From positions 81,660,810 to 81,724,809 of the forward strand of contig NC_079489.1 of the NCBI RefSeq assembly GCF_020520425.1: a stretch of DNA of 64,000 nt, given 5' to 3'. The notes beneath the pieces are model-generated. The model saw nothing but the letters and a program-made list of their open reading frames with translations, was not told the origin of the DNA and searched no databases. The stretch comes from Spinacia oleracea (taxonomy: Eukaryota; Streptophyta; Magnoliopsida; Caryophyllales; Amaranthaceae). This document shows positions 1 to 11,500 of this stretch, one piece after another. Position 1 is the stretch's first letter, and the number at the start of each line of letters is the position of its first letter. Both the position numbers and the translations under genes were made by a program.

Positions 1-212
1 CGGATCCGAGCGTGCTGTGGACTATCTACGAAGGGACGACATTTAGAGTCCTAGACTTGTTCTTGTTCGGTTCGCGCGCAGTTAGGGAGGGCACGCTACA
101 AAGAGTATGCATCCTAAATTATGCTAATTGTTATGTGGCAATTAATTTGGATTCCTGGCTTTATGGTTTTTCCGCATGATTTATATTCAGTTATATGTAT
201 CATAACCTAACA
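1..212 (+). mobile_element. 3' tail of a copia LTR (copy 0)
   Basis: This stretch matches 17047-17258 base for base where I compared it. It ends with the same LTR terminus (ATAACCTAACA) and is followed by the same flank. It is the right end of a Ty1/copia LTR whose start lies before the window. Confidence 0.85.
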
Positions 213-859
213 GCACTCCTCCGCCTAATCGATATGCAACACATAAATAGCATTATAAGAATGTTCTGGATTAAGAACATGCAAAAAATCATTCCAAAAT
301 GTTAATTTAATAATAGTCCATCTGCAAGTAGAAAGGAAAACACTATTAAGACGCATTTTAATGGAAGAAATATAGATTCGATAAGTAAATAACAATTTAC
401 TAATAATTTAGAGAAGGAAACAATATTATAAGGGAGAAAAAAGAATATAAAGTATCTGATGAGAAAATAACATTATAGCCTTATAAGTGCCTTTCCATAA
501 AGTTCACTTACTTTCCTGATTTTATAATTCTCAATCAAAATAACATTGTTCTTTGTTGACTTTTGTTGTTATGGGCCATAAGGAAGCTTTTAGGCCTTTA
601 TTTCTTGGGGTTTCTGATTTGTTAGAGCAATCCACTAAATAATCAGCTTTCCAATTGAATTAAATTGTAAAAGTGTCGGTAATTTAGTATATTCCACAGG
701 GCACACCAAAAGTACAATTACTTAACTCCATCTTATACAATAGAGATTACTCCATAGTTCACTAAGATTCAACAAATCATCAACAAATAGTCACATAACA
801 TTCGAACTCGTTCACGAATTTTTGTTAAATCGAGTAGAATCACACTCAGATCATGAAAC
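213..859 (+). repeat. Flank copy 0, duplicate of 17259-17905
   Basis: No gene is visible. The sequence is AT-rich. It is a copy of 17259-17905 and 51725-52371; the only difference I found from 17259-17905 is c at 490 versus a at 17536. The similarity stops exactly where the CACTA terminus begins, after the shared bases gatcatgaaac. A short motif resembling the Helitron-like ends described elsewhere (atacaatagagat) lies near 768. Confidence 0.85.
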
Positions 860-1125
860 CACTAGTGGAAAAAACCCCTGTTGTAGCCCCCTTGTTGAGG
901 GGGGCATACATAAGCGCGCCTCAATAGCTACTTAGTCAACGCGGGTCAAATATTTTACTATTCTATTGAGGCGGGCTTTTTTGGTGTTCGCTTCTACAGA
1001 AGCTGTTGAAGGGGGCTTTCCTTGCCCGCCTCAATAGAGAGAAGCTGTTGAAGGGGGCTTTTAATTGCCCGCCTCAATAGGGTCTCTCTGTTGAAGGGGG
1101 CTTTTAATTGCCCGCCTCAATAGGC
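860..1125 (+). repeat. CACTA left terminal inverted repeat and subterminal repeats
   Basis: The terminus CACTAGTGG is followed by a cluster of 11-16 bp motifs: ttgaggggggcat, gcgcgcctcaatag, gctgttgaagggggctt and gcccgcctcaatag. The last two recur several times between 1000 and 1125. The same motifs lie at the right end (14713-15072). They are the expected binding sites for CACTA-encoded DNA-binding proteins; that role is inferred from the family. Confidence 0.85.
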
Positions 1126-2944
1126 TACATTAAATTTTAAAAAAATAAAACCACCGCCAAACAGATCGATAAGCTTCTCTTCTCTTCACATCTCGTCGTC
1201 GTACTTCACATCTAGCTCTTCCAACGCATACCTATCCTCACCGCGCGACTCCACCACCACCATAACCACCACCACCACCTTCCTCACCGCGCGGCTCCAC
1301 CACCACCATCTGAAGGAGAGTTTCCCCACCGTCGTCTTTCCTACCTTCGTGCGACTCCATCTGTTTCACACAATCGATTTGTGAAGCTAGGTTAGTTTTT
1401 ATTTGCAATTATTTGGGTAATAATCCTCTTTTTTCTCGTGCATTTTCCACTTCATTTCATTTTTGTTTGATTTCCCTTGTTCATCGACCTAATTGCCCCT
1501 GTTTGTTGTTTGAATTCCTGTTTGAATTCCTGTTTGTGGATGGGTAAGGGGGAGAGCCTTCCCTCTTCATATCCTTTATTATGAATTAAGATATCTAAGG
1601 ACATGATACAGTACTAAAAAAAGCTAGGGCAAAATTGCTCAAAAATCCAATTTATTAAACAGAAGGTAACAACTTCCCAGGTGATGCTAGAGCATTTATA
1701 GCAAGTCTTAAACAGACTTCAATTATCCTTAAACTTCCTCACGTAGCTTCAAATAAAGAAAAAGGATAGTTTTTGTTTTTTGATTTCTAGTTAGGTTGAT
1801 TTTTGTTGTCCTTCGTGCACTTTATAGGCTTGAGTTGACTGAGTATTATTTGAGGCATAGATTACATGGCACATTGGCCATTATCTTTGCTCATTGGCTC
1901 ATCTGTTTTTTGTTTGAATTCCTGCTTGAATTTCATTTTTGTTTGAATTTCTCGTGCTAGGTTAGTTTTCTGTTTTGGATTACATGGCTTTTGGTGAAAT
2001 GCCATTTGATTTAATGTCTGGCTTTTGGCATTGGACAGACTACTAAAGAGACTTAAGTACCCAGGAGCGACTGAATTTGGGGTGGATTTGTCTCAGGCCA
2101 ACATCTCAATTCAACTTGATGTTGGGAAGGGAGGAAATAGTGGCTCAAATGCTATAGCACCCGTTGTAGAGGTAGGTTATGAGGTTCTCTGATACTTTCT
2201 TTTGTTTATGAGGTAGCACCTTTCTTTTGTTTATCACTATTCTCTGATACTTAGAGCTGACTGACTGTCTGCCAGATTGCCTTGATATTATGCTAAAATG
2301 ACATCTACGAGGTTACTTGTATATGACTTGGTGGTAATAAACCTGGCCTTCACTGGATTATTTACTTCAAGATTTCTTATTGGACCTGTATTGTACTTGA
2401 AAAAAGGTAGTCAGAGTTTGAGGATATCGCTAGATTGATCTGATTTTAGCTGAATGAATATGAAGTCAACCGAATTAACCCGAACAGAACCCAATCCAAG
2501 TGAATACGTTGCCTTTTTTCTGCTACCCTGTTAGTGTTTCAAAGTGTATTCTCCCAATTCCGCTAACCTAATGTGCAAATGGGTTTATTTACACTGAATG
2601 CGGGTTTCGTAACTAATTTAAAACCTAAACATGAGCATCGATGGGATCTATTGATTGAGTACTGGAGGATGGTTTTTACTGATATTTTATCTTTGGATAA
2701 GATTGCATCATTAGAGAACAAAGATCTTATGCCAAGCTAGTTTATACTTAAATCGATTTTAGTTTATTCCTGTGAAATCTTATGTGAAGCTAATAAATGT
2801 TAATGTTGACACATATTCCTGTTTTGTTTGGTTTTAAAATTGAGATGAGGTCTTACCATTTTTCTGATGTATAGTTCTTGTGTCAAAATTAAGAATTTGT
2901 GGCTTGATTTATCTAATTCTGTGTAAAACCTTGTGTTATTAGAA
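1126..2944 (+). other. CACTA leader and 5' untranslated/intron region
   Basis: There is no long reading frame. Bases 1180-1380 are rich in C and T with cacc repeats, like a plant 5' UTR. The rest to 2944 is T-rich and intron-like. One open stretch bounded by splice-like sites is listed separately (2040-2171). Transcription of the transposase probably starts in this leader, but I see no decisive TATA box. Confidence 0.45.
2040..2171 (+). other. Exon-like open stretch upstream of TNP2, unidentified
   Basis: The stretch lies between an AG (ttggacag, ending 2038) and a donor-like gag|gtaggt, and stays open for 44 codons (starting LLKRLKYPGATEFG). I do not recognise the protein. It could be an upstream exon of an element gene or a captured host exon. 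Its codon-like quality stands out from the T-rich surroundings. No start codon is apparent within it. Confidence 0.35.
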
Positions 2945-5900
2945 ATGAGTCGTCGTTGGATGTACGGTGACCATACTACGGTGGAATACTTGAGTGGGGT
3001 TGAGGAGTTCCTTAGATGTGCTTTAGCACACCAACGGAATACGAAAGCCGCAAAGATCTATTGTCCTTGCCGTGATTGTAACAATGTAAGGCGGTTAGGT
3101 GATATTGATGAAATTGAGGATCATTTATTTCGTCGTGGGTTTAAGCAAGATTACCATGTCTGGTTTTGGCATGGTGAGAAAATACTTGATCGTCCAAGTT
3201 CTAGTGTGAATGAATTTGATGTTCTGACAGAGAGTGATGAGAGTGATGAGAGTGATTCTGATATTTCTGAGAATAATGAGATGGATGATGATGAGCAAGA
3301 AGATAATGAAATAAATGAAATGATGGATGCGGTGAAAGATCACTTGAATGGACGACCTCACATACTCGAGCAGGTATTAAAGGCTGCTGAGACGCCTTTG
3401 TACCCTGGGTGTACAAAATTCAAATTGTTAGAATGTGTGGCATCACTTTCCAACTTGAAAGCGGAGAGTGGTTGGACCGAAGAAAGTTTCACGAAATTAT
3501 TGAAACGACTAGGTCTTTGGTTTCCCGATGGCAATGACATTCCCACCTCTGCCTATTATGCCAACAAATTGACGAATCCCTTAGGCTTAGAGGCCGTCAA
3601 GATAGATGCTTGCCCAAATGATTGTATTCTTTACAGAAAAGAGTATGAAAATTTGGATAAGTGTCCAACGTGTTCTATGTCGCGTTACAAGCGTAAAGGG
3701 GCCAATTCAGCTAAGAGGGGACCGCCCGCCAAGGTATTGTGGTATCTTCCGATCATACCTAGGTTTGAGCGCTTGTTCTCCGTAAAGAAGAATGCTAAGT
3801 ATCTGAGGTGGCATGCGGAAGGGAGGAAGAAAGATGAATTCCTTAGACATCCGGCTGATTCTCCTCAATGGAGAACTATTGATAAGAAGTATCCTGAATT
3901 TGGCAAGGAGGTTAGAAATCTGAGACTTGCTCTATGTACAGATGGGATGAATCCATACGGCTCTCTGAGTAGTCAGCATAGCACTTGGCCGGTTCTTCTT
4001 GCAATTTACAATCTTCCTCCATGGTTGTGTATGAAACGCAAGTATATCATGTTGTCACTCCTCATCTCAGGGCCTAAGCAGCCAGGACATGATATAGATG
4101 TGTATCTCGCTCCACTCATTGATGATTTGAAATTGTTGTGGAATGAAGGTGTTCCAATGTTCGATGCTCACACCAACTCAAACTTTACATTGCGGGCAAT
4201 GGTTTTCTGTACCATAAATGATTTTCCGGCCTATGGAAACTTGTCTGGGTACAAAACCAAAGGAGAACAAGCATGCCCTATATGTGAAGAGGACATGAAG
4301 CCCACACGGTTGGATCATTTCAAGAAAAATATCTACCCAGATTTCAGGAAGCACCTTAGTCGATATCATCCTTATCGTAAGAAGAAGAAGGAATTCAATG
4401 GGTTCACCGAGGAAGGAGTAGCTCGTACACCTTTGACAGGATCACAAGTTTATGAACGTATCAAAAATGTTGAAACCAAATACGGTAAGTGCTTCAAGTC
4501 CAAGTCTAAAAAGGGTGTTTTATGGAAGAAAGTGTCTCCATTATGGGATCTTCCCTACTGGAAAGATTTGTCGGTTAGGCATTGTCTCGATGTAATGCAC
4601 ATTGAGAAAAATGTGTGCGATGCTATCATCGGGACTTTGCTAAACATACCAGGAAAGACCAAGGACAATGAGAATGTGCGGAAAGATATGAAAAAGAAGA
4701 ATATTCGACCAGATTTGTGGCCTGTTAAAAAAAAGGATGGTACAAAGACCTTTCTGCCTCCAGCGTGTTACACAATGTCGAGAAAGGAGAAGAAGAAGTT
4801 TTGTGAGTGCTTACATGGCATTAAGGTTCCCTCGGGATATTCGTCGAATGTTAAGCGCCTAGTGTCTCTCTCGGACCTTAAGTTGATTGGTATGAAGTCT
4901 CATGATTGTCATGCACTGATTAATGTATTTTTGCCAATTGCACTTCGTGGGATATTGCCGAAACACGTGAGACATGTTATAACAAAACTTTGTTTGTTTT
5001 TCAATTCCATATGTGCTAAGGTGATTGATCCGGAGACTTTGGATGCTTTGCACAATGATGTTGTTGAAACTCTATGTCGATTTGAAATGTATTTTCCGCC
5101 TTCTTTCTTTGATATAATGGTGCATTTGATTGTCCATTTAGTTCGCGAAGTCAAGTTATGTGGTCCGATGTTCTTAAGATGGATGTATCCTTTTGAGAGA
5201 TTTTTTAAGACTTTAAAGGACAAAGCAAGGAATCCGGCTAATCCAGAGGGTAGTATCATTCGGGGAGTCCTTAAAGAAGAGATTTCTGGATATCTAGCTG
5301 AGTTTTTGTCAAGCCTTGAACCAATAGGACTTCCAAAATCTCGACATGTTGGTAGGCTCGCAGGGGAGGGAGTAATTGGTAAAAATGTGATATCTCCTCC
5401 ATCGGAGAGGAAGAAGAAGGCACATCTTTGTGTGTTGCAGCATCTTACAGAGGTTCATCCTTATTTAGAAAAGCATCTGCTTGAATTGCAACATTGTAAT
5501 CCTAAGTTGAAGGAAAGAGCGTTGATGCGGGAACATAATCGCACATTTATTGAATGGTTTAAGAAGGAAGTTGGAAAGAAACAAGACCATGATGTTTCTG
5601 ATACGATCAAGTGGTTATCTCGAGGTCCTCGACTATGTGTTCGATCTTTTGAAGGATATGATATCAATGGGTTCACATTCTACACTAGAAGGCAAGATGA
5701 AAAGAGTGTAGTGCAAAATAGTGGAGTAAAGGTTGTTGCATCATCTAGGGTCTATGCAAGCGCTAAGGATAAAAGGCCGGTTGATTCAACACAATCATAT
5801 TATGGTGTTATCGAAGAAATATGGGAGCTTGATTATACCTATTTTGTGATCCCTGTTTTTCGGTGTCAGTGGGCTAACAACCAAAATGGTGTTAAGCGAG

Positions 5901-6220
5901 ATGAAATTTTCCCGGGTTTAACCTTGGTGAACTTTGATCGACTAAGTGACAGTGACGAGCCATTCATTCTAGCATCACTAGCTAAGCAAGTTTTTTATGT
6001 GGTTGACAATATTGATCCTAGATGGCGTGTTGTTGCCCAAGGAAAAAGACATATTTTGGGTATTGATGATGTTGTAGATGAAGATGAGTATGATGAGTAT
6101 GATGACACACCTCCGTTACCAATGGTTGTTCAACCATTGCCAGAAGAGGAGGATGCAAATAATACTAATCATATGCGTACAGATCATACGGAAGGAATAT
6201 GGGTTACGAATCGTAATTGA
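2945..6220 (+). CDS. TNP2-like: TNP2-like CACTA transposase
   Basis: Catalyses excision and insertion of the CACTA element by binding its terminal and subterminal repeats in the nucleus. The frame also runs 12 bases upstream to a GTG at 2933, but the first ATG is at 2945 and gives MSRRWMYG, the usual start of the family; the product is 1091 aa. Domain order fits TNP2: a transposase-associated N-terminal domain with Cys/His spacing (about 1-75, CPCRDC), an acidic linker (about 85-125), the Transposase_21 core (about 265-450, with D333 in CTDGMNPY and CPIC near 445), the conserved block DVMHIEKNVC (D549, E554), a DUF4218-like region (about 711-770) and a DUF4216-like region (about 909-1030). 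D333 and E554 are candidates for the acidic catalytic set; this is inference. The frame is intact in one exon. Length is normal. Confidence 0.95.
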   Translation: MSRRWMYGDHTTVEYLSGVEEFLRCALAHQRNTKAAKIYCPCRDCNNVRRLGDIDEIEDHLFRRGFKQDYHVWFWHGEKILDRPSSSVNEFDVLTESDESDESDSDISENNEMDDDEQEDNEINEMMDAVKDHLNGRPHILEQVLKAAETPLYPGCTKFKLLECVASLSNLKAESGWTEESFTKLLKRLGLWFPDGNDIPTSAYYANKLTNPLGLEAVKIDACPNDCILYRKEYENLDKCPTCSMSRYKRKGANSAKRGPPAKVLWYLPIIPRFERLFSVKKNAKYLRWHAEGRKKDEFLRHPADSPQWRTIDKKYPEFGKEVRNLRLALCTDGMNPYGSLSSQHSTWPVLLAIYNLPPWLCMKRKYIMLSLLISGPKQPGHDIDVYLAPLIDDLKLLWNEGVPMFDAHTNSNFTLRAMVFCTINDFPAYGNLSGYKTKGEQACPICEEDMKPTRLDHFKKNIYPDFRKHLSRYHPYRKKKKEFNGFTEEGVARTPLTGSQVYERIKNVETKYGKCFKSKSKKGVLWKKVSPLWDLPYWKDLSVRHCLDVMHIEKNVCDAIIGTLLNIPGKTKDNENVRKDMKKKNIRPDLWPVKKKDGTKTFLPPACYTMSRKEKKKFCECLHGIKVPSGYSSNVKRLVSLSDLKLIGMKSHDCHALINVFLPIALRGILPKHVRHVITKLCLFFNSICAKVIDPETLDALHNDVVETLCRFEMYFPPSFFDIMVHLIVHLVREVKLCGPMFLRWMYPFERFFKTLKDKARNPANPEGSIIRGVLKEEISGYLAEFLSSLEPIGLPKSRHVGRLAGEGVIGKNVISPPSERKKKAHLCVLQHLTEVHPYLEKHLLELQHCNPKLKERALMREHNRTFIEWFKKEVGKKQDHDVSDTIKWLSRGPRLCVRSFEGYDINGFTFYTRRQDEKSVVQNSGVKVVASSRVYASAKDKRPVDSTQSYYGVIEEIWELDYTYFVIPVFRCQWANNQNGVKRDEIFPGLTLVNFDRLSDSDEPFILASLAKQVFYVVDNIDPRWRVVAQGKRHILGIDDVVDEDEYDEYDDTPPLPMVVQPLPEEEDANNTNHMRTDHTEGIWVTNRN

Positions 6221-7045
6221 AACATACATGTGTAAGTTCGGGCTTCACTTCTGATGCATTGTTGAAGTTTTTGACTTTGTTCTTTCTATTCATATCTGAA
6301 AGCCTGTGCGCCTTGGAATTTTTGTTATCTTGACTACTTAAATTTGAATAGTGAAGGATACTTGTGGATATTAATTCATATTTTTTTTCTAAAAATTCAA
6401 CCCCAATCAATTGCCACTTGTATTGTGAAGAGGAATTGCAGTGATAGTCTCCTACTTTATCCCTCCTATTTAAGTTACTGAGAGTCTGATACTTCTAATA
6501 ACTTGACTAACTTTATCTGGTTTTTTCGCACAGGTGTAAACTTGGTGAATGTCGTATCCTCTTATGTGAGCCAGGTTCCAAGCACAGGTTGCAGAAATTG
6601 CAGTTGAATTTTCCTAGGTTAGTTTTCAGTACATTTTGTCTAATAATATCAATTACCTGTTCTTGTTTGCATGGCTTTGTGATTGGTAACTTAGTTTCTG
6701 ATGTTTGCTTTCTGGTGGTTGATGATGGATAAGTACATAAAAACCGTTTTGAAGATGACTTTGTTTACAATTTGATACTTTGCTTACAGTATGGTGTAAT
6801 TTACATGTTTGAAGGTGAAGATTTGAACTCCAGAATCATCAAATTAGACCAGGAATAGAAATCTGAGTGATGTCTAGAAACTGTCCTGTTCCTGAAGTTT
6901 CAAAACTTACAAAATTTGTAACTTGTGTCATCCATAACCAGAAAAGAAGCATGAAGTACTGTTTTAGCTTCTCAGTTCTTTCCAATGCAACTTAAATTAA
7001 AGAGGCTGATAAGTTCTTTCCAATGCAACTGAAATTCATCAAAAT
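6221..7045 (+). other. TNP2 3' region, no gene seen
   Basis: Non-coding spacer between TNP2 and the palindromic satellite. A short exon-like piece around 6535-6620 sits between a cgcacag acceptor-like site and a gttagt donor-like site, so the transcript may be spliced in its 3' untranslated part. I see nothing else. Confidence 0.4.
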
Positions 7046-8380
7046 AAACAGAGATTCTTTGGCCAATTGCACTAATCAACTCAGTGAAGTACTGTTTTAG
7101 CTTCTCAGTGCACTGATCAGTTCTGTTATGTGCACTGATCTGCACTGCCCAGATCAGAACTGTGCAGATCAGTGGACAAAACTGATCAGAACTGACCAGT
7201 TCTGTGCACTGATCTGCACAGTTCTGATCTGAGCTGTGCAGATCAGTGCACAGAACTGATCAGAACTGACCAGTTCTGTGCACTGATCTGCACAGTTCTG
7301 ATCTGAGCTGTGCAGATCAGTGCACAGAACTGATCAGAACTGACCAGTTCTGTGCACTGATCTGCACAGCTCAGATCAGAACTGTGCAGATCAGTGCACA
7401 GAACTGGTCAGTTCTGATCAGTTCTGTGCACTGATCTGCACAGCTCAGATCAGAACTGTGCAGATCAGTGCACAGAACTGGTCAGTTCTGATCAGTTCTG
7501 TGCACTGATCTGCACAGCTCAGATCAGAACTGTGCAGATCAGTGCACAGAACTGGTCAGTTCTGATCAGTTCTGTGCATTGATCTGCACAGTTCTGATCT
7601 GAGCTGTGCAGATCAGTGCGTAGAACTGGTGAGTTATGATTTTTTTTTGGGTTGTTTTTTTAGGTGAGGTTTGATTTGGGATTGTTTTGCATGTTAGGTG
7701 TAATACCATAAGGCCATTATTTTAGGTATAGCTTTGTAAATGGCCAATTGTAGCATTTTGCCCTTAATATAAAAAAACAAGACATAAACAGAGATTCTTT
7801 GGCCAATTGCACTAATCAACTCAGTGAAGTACTGTTTTAGCTTCTCAGTGCACTGATCAGTTCTGTTCTGTGCACTGATCTGCACTACCCAGATCAGAAC
7901 TGTGCAGATCAGTGGACAAAACTGATCAGAACTGTGTAGTTATGTGCACTGATCTGCACAGCTCAGATCCGAACTGTGCAGATCAGTGCACATAACTGGT
8001 CAGTTCTGATCAGTTTCTGTGCACTGATCTGCACAGCTCAGATCAGAACTGTGCAGATCAGTGCACAGAACTGGTCAGTTCTGATCAGTTCTGTGCACTG
8101 ATCTGCACAGCTCAGATCAGAACTGTGCAGATCAGTGCACAGAACTGGTCAGTTCTGATCAGTTCTGTGCATTGATCTACACAGTTCTGATCTGAGCTGT
8201 GCAGATCAGTGCGTAGAACTGGTGAGTTATGATTTTTTTTTGGGTTGTTTTTTTAGGTGAGGTTTGATTTGGGATTGTTTTGCATGTTAGGTGTAATACC
8301 ATAAGGCCATTATTTTAGGTATAGCTTTGTAAATGGCCAATTGTAGCATTTTGCCCTTAATATAAAAAAACAAGACATAA
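7046..8380. repeat. Duplicated block holding a palindromic 74-bp satellite
   Basis: Two blocks (about 7046-7783 and 7784-8380) start with the same sequence (ataaacagagattctttgg) and end with the same tail (ccttaatataaaaaaacaag). Each core is a run of near-palindromic units built from ctgatcag, gtgcactgatctgcacag and their complements. The motif tctgtgcact recurs at 7201, 7275, 7349, 7423 and 7497, exactly 74 bp apart. The unit order flips strand midway without losing register, because each unit is itself an inverted repeat. The array lies between the two CACTA genes. Strong hairpin formation is expected. Confidence 0.9.
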
Positions 8381-8561
8381 TGTATACACAACCTACCCGT
8401 TTGTAGGCAGACTTTCATAGTCTTCATTTGAAACATGTATCAATTTTATTATAACTGAAAACTGAGTATTGCTCTCTTTTCTAAGTATTGCTCTCTTTTC
8501 TAAGTATTGCTCCCTTTACTAAGTATTGCTCTCTTTTCTTTGTTGCAGGACCGTAGCTACC
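8381..8561 (+). other. Upstream region of the Ulp1-like gene
   Basis: Contains a short tandem run of a 16-17 base unit (taagtattgctctctttt, about 8465-8540), ending in a ttgcag acceptor-like site just before the ATG at 8562. The start codon may therefore lie in the second exon of a transcript whose first exon is non-coding. Confidence 0.4.
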
Positions 8562-11500
8562 ATGGATGATCATCGTGATAATGAAATACAGAGAATTGAT
8601 GGAGCTAGTCATCCTACGGGGGAATCACAAGGTACCAACACTAGTAAAAAGACCAAATTCCGTGGTCCGTCAAAAGGAGTTCAAGCCAAAAAGCCTATGC
8701 ATCTTCAGTATAATCAATATGGAATCCCCGATGGAGAATGGTCAGGAGAATACGGGAAGCAAGTTGGGTCTTGTGCTGCTAGAATTAACATTAATGTGAA
8801 AGAATATTCAACGTTAGATGAACACACAAAGAAGGGGTTTTGGGAGGAGACCAAGGTAAACATTGAATAAAAACTTGATTTGTATTCTCCTAGATTATCT
8901 ATTTGTGTAGCATACGTTTCTAACAATCTCTTATCCATAAAATTAACAGCTTCTGTTCCACATTATTGATGATCCGGCTAAAAGGAGAGAAAAATATTTT
9001 CATATGTGTGTGGCGAAACGCTTTGGAGCTTTCAAGTCCAGGTTAACGCGGCGTTGGATAACTAAGAAAGAAAAATGCCGAAACATCAGACAAATGACAT
9101 GCCTTGGGACATCTACCATCAAATCACAGAGGATGATTGGAAAACATTTGTGATGGAACGAAACAAGCCGGAGATGTTGGTAATAATGAATTTACTTTGC
9201 TAGATATTTTTTTATATAATTATATGATTAGTTTGTTGTTGCCATCTTTAAATGTTCGACATGTTCTTTATGTGTTTTTTGACAGGTTCGTAGAGAAAAA
9301 GTAAGTAAAAGTGCATTACAAAACAAGCACCCACATCGCACAGGCCAAAAGGGTTATGTTAGAAAGAGACCAGAGTGGATAAATGATGGGCGACTACCGC
9401 CAGAGGCAGCTTTGACCCTCTCAAGTGGCTCCTCCTCAGTGACCTCATCACTCACCACAGCGCCAGATAGATTTAAGAAGTTTAGATCAGTAGAGTGGAT
9501 CTTGGCTCATCAAGTTAAAAACAAAGAGGGAAAGTGGGAATTTGACCCGAATGATAAAGAAGCCGTAAATATTGCTAAGATGGCTGTAAGTGCATATGAA
9601 ATTTTACGTTCTATATCCTTTTCTTTCCTAATTCCTAGTTCTATTGCTAAGATTGCTTCTCCTTTCCATCATGTATACCATCTAATTTTTACTTTCCTAA
9701 TTCTTATAGTTGGAGTACATAGAAGAAGAGGGAAAAGGAAATATTTCATTCACCCAGGGAGAAGATGCCCTCACCAAGGCTATGGGAAAAAAGGATCACC
9801 GTGGGCGTGTCAAGGCAACAGGTGGAGTTAATGTCGGTTACAAAGTTGCTTTCGGTCCAATAGACCGAAGTAGTAGATGTGGCCATATTGAACCATCACC
9901 GGAGGCTATCGAATCAATCAGAGCTTCGGTGAGAAGGGAGTTTGAAGATCAATTAGAGAGAAAGGTGGCGGAGGCCCTCCAAAACCAACTAGCCACATTG
10001 AAAGCAACCGGTCAACTATACACCCTCTCTACCCCCGCACTTGATTCTGCTCTTGTAAGTGATGAGTTTGATGTTAACCGTGCACTCGTAACCTGTTGTC
10101 CGAGTTCATCGCAGCAACCACGCGAGCTGAAGGTATATATTCTCTATAGTGCATACACTCAAAACACCCCTAGCTAGGTTTTTAATATTGTACTTTGTAG
10201 TGATTTCTGAAATTTTGTAAATTTATTTGTGAAGGCCATAACTCCATGTCGTCTTGCCCTTGAGGATAAAGTTTTGGGTAACAAAGTGATAGTGGCAGAT
10301 GGTATGGCGTACCCATTGGATGGTTCGTTGCACCAACACTTTAGATCGATGAAGCCTAGTCATTATAAGGTCCAAGTTGATTGTATTCACGACGGACATG
10401 ATGATGACACTCTTCCGGTACCTACTGGAGATGGATTCAATAACTTAGGCAGGGCTCTTGCTAGTTTTGTGCAATGGCCAATTCACTTGGTGATTTTCGA
10501 AGAAGACGAGGTATAACTTTTTTATTATTAATTGTCATTCATTGCGTTATGCATCTGTTTAGAATTAGATTCAGAGCCTTGAACTCCTTTGGTTTCTACC
10601 TCTGTTTAGGAGTACTCTACTCCACGCCCAACAAAGAAGTCCAGGAGTCAGATTTTTGAAGAGGTGGTTGGTAGCTCCAAAGAGAAGAAAAACGAATTAA
10701 TTGTCAAAGAGAAGACAACAGAATTAGTTGTCAAAGATAAGACAACAGAATTAATTGTCAAAGAGAAGGCAACACTTGATTTAGGCTCCAAAGAGAAGAC
10801 AAAACTGAAGTTAACAGCCAAGGTAAACCATATGCTTCCCACTCCCCTGTGCTTCAACACTGAAATCAAAACTGAACTTTTCATGCTAGCTTAACATTAT
10901 TGTTACAGGAAAATTCATGCTCAAATAAGTTGGAGTCGAAATCGAAGTCGAAGAACTCTAAGAAATCCAAAGAGATGGTAGGTAGTTGTGATCGTAAAAC
11001 TGAAGAATCAGCCGCCAAAAGTAAGAAGCAAAATTTGGCAGACGACACAATTCAAGGTCTTGGCCCATCATGCAATTATTTGAAGTTTATCATCAATACG
11101 GCGCCCGGTGATGTATATAAAAATACTTCAATCCCATTGCCCGCTTCGGTTTGGCATTATGACGAAGATCGACAAACTTATGTAAATGAGGTTGACGTTG
11201 AAGAGTTCCTTAGAGGGGCGTGCCTCAACATTTCAGTGATCCAAGTCTATATGATGTAAACTTTTCCATCGATATTTTTGTTTTTGGTTTTGTCAACTAT
11301 AATAGTTTTTGAAATTTTTGCATTATACATTTACTTTGTAGGTGTTTATTCCACGAACACACCTTTGCATTTGACAACTCTCAGATTGGGTTTGTTTGTC
11401 CCGAGGCAATGTCAAGCTCTAGAATCAAGGCCAACCCTCAGGCTGCATCAATGTATTTGAAAGTAGTTTTCAATGCTGAAATTGAAAAGGAGAAGAAGGG

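Noticed and set aside
4909..5259. 116-codon minus-strand frame
   Set aside because: Antisense shadow of the TNP2 transposase.
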